Origin: Calditrichota bacterium
GTDB taxonomy: Bacteria > Electryoneota > RPQS01
Reading direction: 5' to 3'
NCBI GenBank assembly: GCA_020637395.1
Contig: JACJWA010000002.1
Location: 181,036-245,035 of the forward strand
Length of the DNA: 64,000 nucleotides
This document shows positions 41,203 to 49,666 of this stretch, one piece after another. The translations under genes and the position numbers were made by a program. The notes below the pieces were generated by a model that did not search any database, was not told the DNA's origin, and saw only the letters and a list, made by a program, of their open reading frames with translations. How positions within the stretch are numbered: position 1 is the first letter of the stretch; each line of letters starts with the position of its first letter.

Positions 41203-42456
41203 ATGGGCCGCAAGATTATCAGGTCGCTGTATTCCTATTGGGAGTCGTTCCGCATGGCGTTGGACGCGATGCGGGCGCACAAGATGCGCGCGCTGCTGAC
41301 GCTTGTGGGAGTGGTGATTGGAGTGGCGACGATTATTTCGATGATGACCGTGCTCGGCGGGATCAAGTATAAGATAGACGACGCGATGCTGAACTCGTTG
41401 GGGGCGAACGTGTTTCAGGTTCAGCGCTACGACAGCGACGCGGGAATTCACTTTGGACCGCGGCGGCGGAAGTGGCGTCCGAAGATTGAAGAGAGCTACG
41501 CGAAAGAGATATTGGAGCGCTGTCCGTCTGTGCGCGCGGTGGGCGTGGAATCGTGGACGTTTGGCCGCAGACTGTCGCGCGGCGGCATGGAGACTAATTC
41601 GGACAACAGTCTGGCCGGCGGCTCGGTGGAGTTTGGTCCGAACAACTCGCGCTATGTGACGTTGGGGCGTCCGATCACGCAGCAGGATGTTAACTCTGCG
41701 CGGCGCGTGATCGTGTTGGGATATGACGCGTACAAATCGCTTTATTACGGCGCGGATCCGATTGGGACGTATGTGCGTGTGGACGGTCAGAAGTTTGAAG
41801 TGATCGGCGTGTTTGAAGAGCGCGGCGAGATGTTCGGGGAATCGCAGGATCGCGAGAACTGGATTCCGCTTTCGACGTTTGAGCGGATTTATGGCGAGAA
41901 GTCGGTGAATTTGACGGTGCAGGCGTGGGATCCGAAGGCGTTTCGCAAGGCGCAAGGCGAAGTGATCGAAGCGATGCGCGTGGTGCGTGGGCTACGGCCC
42001 GGCGAAGAAAACAATTTTGGCATGTGGACGCCGGACTTGATGCAGAAGCAGTTCACGGAGCAGACGGCGTGGATCGGGATTGCGGCATTCGGTATTTGCG
42101 GTATTTCGCTGTTGGTTGCGGGCATCGGAATCATGAACATCATGCTGGTTTCGGTGACGGAGCGCACGCGGGAGATTGGTGTGCGCAAGGCCTTGGGCGG
42201 CACGCGCTCTTCGATTTTGCGGCAATTCTTGATTGAGGCGACGACGCTTTCGCTGGTGGGCGGCGCGATCGGGATTCTGCTGGGGTATGGCGTCGCGATT
42301 TTCATCAACAACAATTTGAATTTCCCGGCACCGGTCCCGGTGTGGGCGGTGCTTTTGGCGGCGATCTTCTGCACATTTGTGGGGGTTGGATTTGGAATGT
42401 GGCCGGCGGTGAAGGCGTCGCGGCTGGATCCTATTGACGCACTGCGCTACGAATAA
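41203..42456 (+). CDS. MacB-like ABC transporter permease (second of two)
   Basis: 417 aa paralog of the preceding gene with the same layout. There is an N-terminal helix (RMALDAMRAHKMRALLTLVGVVIGVATIISMMTVLGG) and a MacB-PCD periplasmic domain with an extra positively charged insert (HFGPRRRKWRPKIEESY). The FtsX domain follows (GIAAFGICGISLLVAGIGIMNIMLVSVTERTREIGVRKALGG). Start ATG at 41203, 2 nt after the previous stop. The divergent periplasmic domains combined with conserved membrane parts suggest an asymmetric heterodimeric exporter. There is no dedicated second ATPase gene. Confidence 0.94.
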   Translation: MGRKIIRSLYSYWESFRMALDAMRAHKMRALLTLVGVVIGVATIISMMTVLGGIKYKIDDAMLNSLGANVFQVQRYDSDAGIHFGPRRRKWRPKIEESYAKEILERCPSVRAVGVESWTFGRRLSRGGMETNSDNSLAGGSVEFGPNNSRYVTLGRPITQQDVNSARRVIVLGYDAYKSLYYGADPIGTYVRVDGQKFEVIGVFEERGEMFGESQDRENWIPLSTFERIYGEKSVNLTVQAWDPKAFRKAQGEVIEAMRVVRGLRPGEENNFGMWTPDLMQKQFTEQTAWIGIAAFGICGISLLVAGIGIMNIMLVSVTERTREIGVRKALGGTRSSILRQFLIEATTLSLVGGAIGILLGYGVAIFINNNLNFPAPVPVWAVLLAAIFCTFVGVGFGMWPAVKASRLDPIDALRYE

Positions 42457-42474
42457 GCAACTTGGACGAAAACG

Positions 42475-43077
42475 GTGTCACACATGCATACGGCCTTCCT
42501 GCGCGGAAAGCTGGTGTCTCTGCGCGCGATAGATGACGCGGAGATTCCGCTGATGGCGGATTTGATCAACGATCCGGACGTCTATCTGAATTTGCTGTTG
42601 TCGGAGCCGAATCGCGAAACGGACACGCGCGAGTTCATCGAGAAGATGTCCAACTCCGACGAGCATCAGCTGTTCACGATTTGCAGCCATGACGATCGCT
42701 GGCTGGGAATGGTGGGTTTGCACAGCATCAGTTCGATCAACCGCAATGCGACGTCGGGGCTGTGGATTGGCCGTCCCGAAGATCGCGGCAAGGGGTATGC
42801 GACGGATGCAAAGATGCTGTTGTGCTATCATGCGTTTTGCACGTTGAATTTGCACAGGCTTTATACGTACAGCTACGAATTCAATATTGCGAGTCAGAAG
42901 TTCAACGAGAGGTGCGGCTACAAGGTGGAAGGCCGCCGTCGCGAGCATTTGTATCGTGCGGGGAGATATTGGGATTCGATCGAAACGGGGCTGTTGCGTT
43001 CCGAGTGGCTGCCGTTGTGGGAGACATATCGCGCGGAGGATCCCGCCATTCGCGTTCCGGAACCGAAGTTGGGATGA
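42475..43077 (+). CDS. GNAT family N-acetyltransferase (RimJ/RimL type)
   Basis: 200 aa acetyl-CoA-dependent transferase. GTG at 42475 or ATG at 42484 can start it; neither has a strong ribosome site. The fold is evident from LRAIDDAEIPLMADLINDPDVYLNLLL at the N terminus. The CoA-binding motif A is WIGRPEDRGKGYATDAKMLLCYHAF, and motif B is NLHRLYTYSYEFNIASQKFNERCGYKVEGRRREHLYRAGRYWDSI, as in ribosomal-protein or small-molecule N-acetyltransferases of the RimJ/RimL group. It lies 18 nt after the exporter operon and 30 nt before the S9 peptidase. A link to either is unproven. Confidence 0.9.
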   Translation: MSHMHTAFLRGKLVSLRAIDDAEIPLMADLINDPDVYLNLLLSEPNRETDTREFIEKMSNSDEHQLFTICSHDDRWLGMVGLHSISSINRNATSGLWIGRPEDRGKGYATDAKMLLCYHAFCTLNLHRLYTYSYEFNIASQKFNERCGYKVEGRRREHLYRAGRYWDSIETGLLRSEWLPLWETYRAEDPAIRVPEPKLG

Positions 43078-43107
43078 GTTGGTGTCACAAGTCGAAAGAA
43101 TGAACAG

Positions 43108-45009
43108 ATGCTTGGAGTATTGTGGAGCGCCCTCGCGGCGCTTGCGCTCGTTATGAACACCGGGTATGCAGAGAGCGCGGCGGAGTTGCCGCTCGAGGAG
43201 TTCTTCAAGACGTACCGGGTGGGGAGCATGTCGTTTTCGCCGGACGAGACGCGCTTTGTGTTCGTGTCGGACAAGTACGGGCACTCGCAGCCGTATATGA
43301 TGCCGGTGCGCGGCGGGGAGTGGACACCGCTGCTTGAAACGGACGACGCGATCTACAAGATCACGTGGTGTCCGGTGAACGGGGACTTGATCTTTTACAT
43401 CATGGACACGAACGGAGATGAGAATTTCCGGTTGTACCGTCACACTTTATCCACGAAGGAATCGGAAGCGCTGAGCAAAACGGGTGCGCGCGCGGATTTT
43501 CTGGGGTGGTCGCACAACGGATTCTATCTTTACTTCAGCACGAACGAGCGCAAGCCGGAGTTCATGGACACGTACCGGCTGGATGTGCGGACGGGAAAGA
43601 AAGAGTTGGTGTTTGAAAACAACTCCACGCTGTCGGTGACGGGAGTCTCTCCAGATGACGAGACGCTGATTTTGTCGCAGTTTGTCAATGTGCTGTCGTC
43701 GAACTTGTTTGTCTATGACGTGCGTTCGAAGCACATGACGGCGATCACGTCGCAGGATGACGGAGAAGCGAATTACGAGTTCGCGGATTTTTCTCCGGAC
43801 GGAAAGAAGCTCTACATTGTCACGGATAAGGATTCCGAGTTCTTCCGGCTGGTGTCGTATGACACGGAGGAGCAGGAGTGGGACGTGGAACTTGAGGAAG
43901 ACTGGGACGTGGTGGGGGCGAGTTTCAGTCACAAGAACACGTATTTTGTGACGCGGGTGAATGAAGACGGCATCACGCGGGTGCAGATTGAGAACGTGAA
44001 GACGGGTGAGGAGCTTGAGCTTCCTCCGCTGCCTCCGGCGGAGATTGTTCCGGTGGGATTTTCGCGAAGCGAGCGCTATTTGCGCATTTATGTGAACGCG
44101 GACAACATTCCGGGGGATCAGTATCTCTACGATCTTGAAACGTTTGAATTGATCAAGCTGACGAATCTGTTTGACACGAGTCAATTGCGTTCGGAGATGC
44201 TGGTGAAGTCGGACCTGGTGCGCTATGAGTCGTTTGACGGAATGGAGATTCCGGCGTGGATCTATCGTCCGCAGAAGATGTCGTGGGGGAAGCGCGCGCC
44301 GGTGGTGATTGAAGTTCACGGCGGACCGATGGCGCAAGCAAAGCCGTCGTATTCACCGTGGATTCAGTATCTGGTGAGCCGCGGGTTTATAGTGGCGGTG
44401 CCGAATGTGCGCGGCTCAACGGGCTACGGGAAATCGTTTTATCTGGCGGATGATCAGCGGTGGGGCGAGGATCCGCTGTGGGATGTGGTGGAGTTGAAGA
44501 GATACATTGCCGACGAGTATCCGGAAGCGGACACGTCGAAGACGGTGATCTGGGGCGGATCGTACGGCGGCTACATGACGCTTGCTGCGATGACGTTCAC
44601 GCCGGAGGAGTTTGCGTTGGGAATGGATTGGGTGGGGCCGTCGAATCTGTTTACGCTCTTGGAATCCGTTCCGCCGTATTGGCGTCCGTATCAGACGTAC
44701 TTTCATCAGGAGATCGGCAATCCGGACAGTCCCGAAGACAGTGCGCGAATGTATCGTCAGTCGCCTGTGAATTTTGCGGACCGGATTGTGCGGCCCTTAT
44801 TGATTGTGCAGGGACGTCACGATCCGCGTGTGAAAGTTGCGGAGTCTGAGCAAATTGTGGACGCCGCGCGCAAGAACGGCAAGCAGGTGGAGTATATGAT
44901 ATTCGAAGATGAAGGACATGGCTTGCGCAAGCGCGACAACAAGCTGCAAGCGTATCACGCGATGTACGACTTCATGATCGCGAATCTAGGAATGAAGCGG
45001 ACAGATTAG
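43108..45009 (+). CDS. Exported S9 family prolyl oligopeptidase-type peptidase
   Basis: 633 aa serine peptidase. The N-terminal hydrophobic segment (MLGVLWSALAALALVMNTGYAESA) is a probable signal peptide. Residues 25-380 form a seven-bladed propeller (repeated SFSPDETRFVFVSD, FSPDGKKLYIVTD). The C-terminal alpha/beta-hydrolase domain (about 380-633) has the triad: nucleophile Ser485 in GGSYGGYM, Asp572 in GRHDPRV, and His604 in DEGHGL. The oxyanion/entry motif VEVHGGPMAQ is present. Such enzymes release dipeptides from short peptides. It is followed by a bidirectional terminator. With the exported M3 and M14 enzymes it is one of three peptidases in the window that seem to act outside the cytoplasm. 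Confidence 0.95.
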   Translation: MLGVLWSALAALALVMNTGYAESAAELPLEEFFKTYRVGSMSFSPDETRFVFVSDKYGHSQPYMMPVRGGEWTPLLETDDAIYKITWCPVNGDLIFYIMDTNGDENFRLYRHTLSTKESEALSKTGARADFLGWSHNGFYLYFSTNERKPEFMDTYRLDVRTGKKELVFENNSTLSVTGVSPDDETLILSQFVNVLSSNLFVYDVRSKHMTAITSQDDGEANYEFADFSPDGKKLYIVTDKDSEFFRLVSYDTEEQEWDVELEEDWDVVGASFSHKNTYFVTRVNEDGITRVQIENVKTGEELELPPLPPAEIVPVGFSRSERYLRIYVNADNIPGDQYLYDLETFELIKLTNLFDTSQLRSEMLVKSDLVRYESFDGMEIPAWIYRPQKMSWGKRAPVVIEVHGGPMAQAKPSYSPWIQYLVSRGFIVAVPNVRGSTGYGKSFYLADDQRWGEDPLWDVVELKRYIADEYPEADTSKTVIWGGSYGGYMTLAAMTFTPEEFALGMDWVGPSNLFTLLESVPPYWRPYQTYFHQEIGNPDSPEDSARMYRQSPVNFADRIVRPLLIVQGRHDPRVKVAESEQIVDAARKNGKQVEYMIFEDEGHGLRKRDNKLQAYHAMYDFMIANLGMKRTD

Positions 45010-45032
45010 CGAATCTTTCCGATGCAAAAAAG

Positions 45033-45061
45033 AAACGGCAGACCAGAGCGGTCTGCCGTTT
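45033..45061. terminator. Bidirectional terminator between convergent genes
   Basis: 12-bp perfect stem AAACGGCAGACC/GGTCTGCCGTTT with an AGAGC loop; T-tract on the plus side and A-tract upstream. It serves the genes ending at 45009 and 45085. Confidence 0.88.
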
Positions 45062-45084
45062 TTCAATTCTCAAGAGAGCGGAGA

Positions 45085-46179
45085 TCAGAGTTTGAGTCGG
45101 CGGTCGAGGAAGGAGAGGGTGACGCGCATGGCGTCGGTGGTGGCGGCGGCACTGTAGGCGGCGCCATTTGCGGTTTCGAAGAAGCCGTCGTCGCCTTTGA
45201 TGACGAGGGATTCGGCGCGCACGCCTTGTTGAACGAGCCGTTGACTCATGGCGGAAGCCTGCGGAGTGGGATCGGTGCCTGCGGGATTGGCATTGACGAT
45301 CATGAGCGGCGCGGCGATGCGCTGCAAGATCGAATCGGCGGGAGCATCGGGCGGATACCACGCGGCGGCGCAGCGGAAGGCAGACGACGCGGCCACTGCG
45401 CGCATGGCGAGTTTGCCGCCGAAGCCGATGCCGACAATGCCGATGCGTTTGCGATTGACTCCGGAATCGGCTTCGAGTGCGCGCCAGCACGAGCCGATGG
45501 CCGCCATGGCTTCATCTTCGTTGACGAGACTGACAAAGCGTCTGGCCTGCGAAACGTCGGAGGTGCGATCTCCTTTGAACATGTCCACGGCGAGCACGAC
45601 ATAGCCTCGCAGGGCGAGGGAATCGGCGAAGTCGCGCATGGAATTGGTGAGACCGAAGCGGTCGTGCAGCAGAAGAATCGCGGGATATTGGTTGGAGCCG
45701 CGCGGACGTGCGAGATACGAGTTGGGCCTTGAATCGAGATAGGCGGTGAGTTTGGGAAGCGTTCTGTCCCAGATACCACCGACGGAAGTGGCCTCCATCA
45801 TAGCCACGCCGCCCTTCAGGGGGATCTCGTGGCTGACTCGAATCAAGGTACCGCTGTCTGTGGGTTCAAAGTCTATCCGAACTTCAGAAATGAAAGTGCC
45901 GCGGAAGATGGAATAGGCAAATGTCTTTCCCGGCTCGAGGATGTTCAGAATGCCTTCACTGATGACGCCTCCGGGGAGTATGATCCGCCAGGGTGATTCA
46001 GGAGCGACACCGAAGGAGGCCGCTTCCACGTCATTCCACTGTTTGTAGATCCAGTCCTCGCTGACGGCGCGGTAGGCTTGCAGAGGTGAAGCGGACGTTT
46101 CGACCGTCCGGACCACAGTTTCCGTGGCAAAGGCGCAGGAAGCGGCGAAAAGAGTGGTTATGAGCAGCAGGAATCGCAT
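45085..46179 (-). CDS. Exported SRPBCC plus dienelactone-hydrolase-like fusion lacking catalytic Cys and His
   Basis: About 364 aa; ATG at 46179 opens a signal peptide (residues 1-18). Residues 19-150 resemble an SRPBCC/AHSA1 ligand-binding domain (VETSASPLQAYRAVSEDWIYKQWNDVEA, LIRVSHEIPLKGG). Residues 155-364 match dienelactone hydrolase (AILLLHDRFGLTNSMRDFADSLALRGYVVLAVDMF). The nucleophile elbow usually reads GxCxGG, but here it is G240-IGFGG with Gly242 in place of Cys. The usual His before GF is Asp331 (GDDGFF). The hydrolase half therefore looks inactive as an esterase, perhaps a binding domain. Lone gene on the minus strand, convergent with the S9 peptidase. Confidence 0.85.
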   Translation of the reverse strand: MRFLLLITTLFAASCAFATETVVRTVETSASPLQAYRAVSEDWIYKQWNDVEAASFGVAPESPWRIILPGGVISEGILNILEPGKTFAYSIFRGTFISEVRIDFEPTDSGTLIRVSHEIPLKGGVAMMEATSVGGIWDRTLPKLTAYLDSRPNSYLARPRGSNQYPAILLLHDRFGLTNSMRDFADSLALRGYVVLAVDMFKGDRTSDVSQARRFVSLVNEDEAMAAIGSCWRALEADSGVNRKRIGIVGIGFGGKLAMRAVAASSAFRCAAAWYPPDAPADSILQRIAAPLMIVNANPAGTDPTPQASAMSQRLVQQGVRAESLVIKGDDGFFETANGAAYSAAATTDAMRVTLSFLDRRLKL

Positions 46180-46419
46180 GGTTTTTCCCCGGGTTTGAAG
46201 TTCAGGCAATATAGGGCTTTTGTGGGGAAACTCCAACGAACTGAAAAGAAGCTGTTTCTTTTGGATATAAAAGCTATGACTTAACTGGCGGGAAATGCTC
46301 AACTTGCTTGCAAATGGCACATGGAATCAGTAGATTACATACTTCGGAGAAGTCCGGATCCCTTTCATAAGCTATTGTTTTTTAGTTTCCAATCTTCAGT
46401 TTTTGAGGAGCATAGACAG

Positions 46420-49400
46420 ATGAGAACACCCAGCACCGCCTCATGGATGAGGTACTTTGCACTGCTGCTTGGCACGGTCGGATTGCTGTGGTCAGCGAAC
46501 GGGTATGCGGTGGATCCCCGGAATTGGGGCGCCCCAGGTCAGCCGATTCGTCAGGGCCATCACATTGAATGGCAGCGCGCGGCCTATCGTTCGGATGACA
46601 ACGGGAACACGTTGATGGTTTGGTCGGACACCCGGACGGGTGACCGCGACGTGTATGCGCAGTTGATTGACGCCGATGGAGATTTGGCTCCGGGCTGGCC
46701 GGTTCATGTCATCAACTATCCGTATCGTCAAGAGGATCCGGAACCGGTGCCCGTGGACGGCGGATTTATCATTGCGTGGATTGATTTCCGTTTTGACAGC
46801 ACGGGTGACGTGTTTGCGCAGAAGTTTGACTACAGCGGAAACGCGCTGTGGAATCCGTTGGGCGTTGTAGTGGACACATTTGTGCGTCCGCAGAATGCGG
46901 CGATTCTTGAGACGACGCTGCGCGCGGCGCACGACGGTCAGGGCGGCGCGATCATCGCCTGGGAATCGGACATGCGCGGCGACGTGGATATTTACGCGAT
47001 GCGGATCTTGACGGATGGCACGCGCGGTTGGGGCGAGCGTCTTGCGGTGACGGATAACAACGGCGCGCAGACGAGCATCACGGCGGATACGGACGGTCAG
47101 GGTAATATGATCGTGGCGTGGGTGGATTCGCGCGAGATAGACGAGAATTTGTACACGGCGAAGATCACGAACATGCGCATTCTTCCGTGGGGCGGCGTGG
47201 GCGGCACGTTGTTGTGCAATGCTCCGGAGCGGCAGACGAGCGTGAAGCTTTGTCCGGACTTGACGACGGGCGGCGCGTATTATGCGTGGCGCGACGAGCG
47301 GTCGGGCACGAGCGACGATCTCTATATGCAGAGGTTGGATGTGAACGGCTCGGCGCAATGGGCTGCAAATGGCATTTTGCTGTGCGACGCACCGGAAGAT
47401 CAGATTGGCGTGCGCATCGCGGTCAGCGTGAACGGCGGCACTCAGGACGGCGCGATCACGTGTTGGGACGATTTGCGCGCGAACGGCGCGATCAGCGAAG
47501 TGTACTCGCAGAAGACGACTCCGGCGGGCGTGCATGAGTGGACCGCGAACGGCGTGAAAGTGGTGGGCAATGCCGGCGGCGGCGGAGCGGGCGAGACGCG
47601 CGACAACAGCCGATTGACGTCGGACAATCAGGGCGGCTCGATGCTGATTTGGGAAGACACGCGCAGCGTGAACGGTCAGGTTTCTGAATACGATCTTTAC
47701 TTGGGTCGTGTCAACGCAGCGGGCGAATTGCCGTGCGGCGAAGGCGGTCAGTTGGTGAAGGACGGTCCGAACCAGCAGTGGAACGCCGTGCTCCGTTTGA
47801 ACGGCGCGGGCGACCGACTGATCGTGATTTATCAGGATCAGTATCGCGGCTCTTCGACGCTGGTGATTTCGCAGGCGAACATCAGCGACTGCGTGACGGA
47901 TCTGGAAACTCGTCACGAGGTAATCTACGGATTGGACGGCGACGCGACGAATCCGACGAACATTCAGCTCCTGCACGGAATTGCGGCGTATGTTTGGGAA
48001 GACAATCGCGGCGTGGGCTTCGGCAAGCAGATCTACTATCAGGTTGTGGATACGCCGTATGTGTTCCCGTTTGCGGGAACGATTCCGCCGAACGGCTCTC
48101 CGGCTGCTCCGGACAACGATGGATTGTCGCGCTATTTCCAGGAGAATCCGCAGGTGTGTACGGACGGTGACAACGGATTCTTTGTGTCGTTTACGGACAA
48201 TCGCGCGGGCACGAAGCAGATTCGCGTTCAGCGCGTGGGTTTTGGCGGCGCGCTGTTGTGCGATGACGCAGGCGCGCTGGTGTCGGCAAGCGGCAATGAC
48301 CAGGACAAGGCGCTTGTGGTGCCGGACGGTCAGGGCGGTTGCTATGTGGTGTGGTCGGGATTTGACGCGGGTTTCATTCTGGAAGTCTATGCGATGCGCA
48401 TGGGGCCGAACTGCGAGCAGTTGTGGGCGGTTCCGGTCGTGCTGTCGGACAACGTGGACGACGATGATCAACTTCACAGCGCGATTGCTGATGAGAACGG
48501 CTGTTTGGTGGCGGTGTGGCAGACGGGTACTTTCGGTACCTATGACGTGATTGGCGCGAAGGTGTGTTCGGACGGAACGATTGCCTGGCGTCATCCGGTT
48601 TGTGCGGCACCGAACGAACAGGGCGAATCGCAGGTGATTAACGACGGTCAGGGAGGTTATTACTTCGCGTGGGCAGATAACCGCGATCAGTTGCAGCTTC
48701 GTGATGTCTATGCACAGCACTTCACGTCGGAAGGCACGTTGGCTCCGGGTTGGACTTCGGCTCTTGGGCGTTTGGTGGCCAGTGCGCCGAACGACCAGAA
48801 GAAGCCGCGCCTTGCGGTGGACGGCAGTCACAATCTGTATGTGATTTGGGAAGATTTCCGGTCGGGCACGCAGCTCGATATCTACGGACAGAAACTGAGT
48901 CCGACAGGCGGGCGTCTGTGGGTGGATGACGTGTCGGGACGTCCCTTGGCGACGACGACGACGGACCAGCAGGATGTGAGATTGCTGGTGGAATGGCACA
49001 ACGGGCTGTACGGAGTCTGGGTGGACCAGACGTCGTCATTCAGCGATATTTACGGTGTACACATTGACTCAATGGGCAACATCTCGGACACGTGGTGGGG
49101 TCCCTTGCAGGATCCTTCGGGCGGCGTGGTGAACAACGAGTATCAAAACCAGACGTCTCCGTGCATCACGCATGATCACCACGGCGGGACGATGGTGGGT
49201 TGGGTGGACTGGCGTTCGTCGGGCAAGGAGCCCTTGCAAAATATCTGGGGCAACTGGATCAACGACTTCACGGTGAATGTGCGCGAGCTTCCGGCTCCGC
49301 TGCCGCGCAACTACACGCTGACTCAAAATTACCCGAATCCGTTCAATCCGACGACGCAATTCCGGTTCACGATTCCTGCGACGGAAGCGGTGAAGATCAC

Positions 49401-49569
49401 CGTATTCAACGCGCTGGGCCAGCAAGTTCAGACGCTTCTGGACGAAGTGAAGCGCGCGGGCACGTATGAAGTGCAGTTTGACGCTTCGGAGCTTTCGAGC
49501 GGCGTTTATTTCTATCGTCTCTCAACGCCGACGTTCGAGACGGTGAAGAAGATGCAGTTGATCAAGTAG
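46420..49569 (+). CDS. Large surface repeat protein with T9SS sorting domain
   Basis: About 1049 aa from the ATG at 46420 (GAGGAG nine nt upstream); an upstream frame from 46321 has no signal peptide. Signal peptide then a long array of beta-propeller-like repeats with the consensus AxWxDxR-xGxxDVYAQ (MVWSDTRTGDRDVYAQLI, IAWIDFRFDSTGDVFAQKF, YAWRDERSGTSDDLYMQRL, VIWEDFRSGTQLDIYGQKL), about a dozen copies to residue 960. It ends with LTQNYPNPFNPTTQFRF and a terminal MQLIK, the type IX sorting domain. The repeats resemble those of surface proteins of unknown function in FCB candidate phyla. It may bind ligands or act as a scaffold. Followed by a hairpin before the carboxypeptidase gene. Confidence 0.85.
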   Translation: MRTPSTASWMRYFALLLGTVGLLWSANGYAVDPRNWGAPGQPIRQGHHIEWQRAAYRSDDNGNTLMVWSDTRTGDRDVYAQLIDADGDLAPGWPVHVINYPYRQEDPEPVPVDGGFIIAWIDFRFDSTGDVFAQKFDYSGNALWNPLGVVVDTFVRPQNAAILETTLRAAHDGQGGAIIAWESDMRGDVDIYAMRILTDGTRGWGERLAVTDNNGAQTSITADTDGQGNMIVAWVDSREIDENLYTAKITNMRILPWGGVGGTLLCNAPERQTSVKLCPDLTTGGAYYAWRDERSGTSDDLYMQRLDVNGSAQWAANGILLCDAPEDQIGVRIAVSVNGGTQDGAITCWDDLRANGAISEVYSQKTTPAGVHEWTANGVKVVGNAGGGGAGETRDNSRLTSDNQGGSMLIWEDTRSVNGQVSEYDLYLGRVNAAGELPCGEGGQLVKDGPNQQWNAVLRLNGAGDRLIVIYQDQYRGSSTLVISQANISDCVTDLETRHEVIYGLDGDATNPTNIQLLHGIAAYVWEDNRGVGFGKQIYYQVVDTPYVFPFAGTIPPNGSPAAPDNDGLSRYFQENPQVCTDGDNGFFVSFTDNRAGTKQIRVQRVGFGGALLCDDAGALVSASGNDQDKALVVPDGQGGCYVVWSGFDAGFILEVYAMRMGPNCEQLWAVPVVLSDNVDDDDQLHSAIADENGCLVAVWQTGTFGTYDVIGAKVCSDGTIAWRHPVCAAPNEQGESQVINDGQGGYYFAWADNRDQLQLRDVYAQHFTSEGTLAPGWTSALGRLVASAPNDQKKPRLAVDGSHNLYVIWEDFRSGTQLDIYGQKLSPTGGRLWVDDVSGRPLATTTTDQQDVRLLVEWHNGLYGVWVDQTSSFSDIYGVHIDSMGNISDTWWGPLQDPSGGVVNNEYQNQTSPCITHDHHGGTMVGWVDWRSSGKEPLQNIWGNWINDFTVNVRELPAPLPRNYTLTQNYPNPFNPTTQFRFTIPATEAVKITVFNALGQQVQTLLDEVKRAGTYEVQFDASELSSGVYFYRLSTPTFETVKKMQLIK

Positions 49570-49582
49570 GTATTCCCCGCGG

Positions 49583-49613
49583 CTCGCCGACTCCATGAAC
49601 CGGAGTCGGCGAG
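49583..49613 (+). other. Intercistronic hairpin
   Basis: 12-bp perfect stem CTCGCCGACTCC/GGAGTCGGCGAG with a 7-nt loop, 14 nt after one stop codon and about 54 nt before the next start. No T-run follows, so it may stabilise the upstream mRNA or act as a partial terminator. Confidence 0.45.
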
Positions 49614-49666
49614 TCGTGTCAGGGGAGTGTTGGGTCGAGACTCTCAGGCGAACTCAGGAAGATTTC

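Noticed and set aside
46492..48999. 835-codon open frame antisense to the large surface repeat protein
   Set aside because: Arg/His-rich translation with no domain, signal peptide or ribosome site; it is the shadow of a strongly biased GC-rich gene on the opposite strand.
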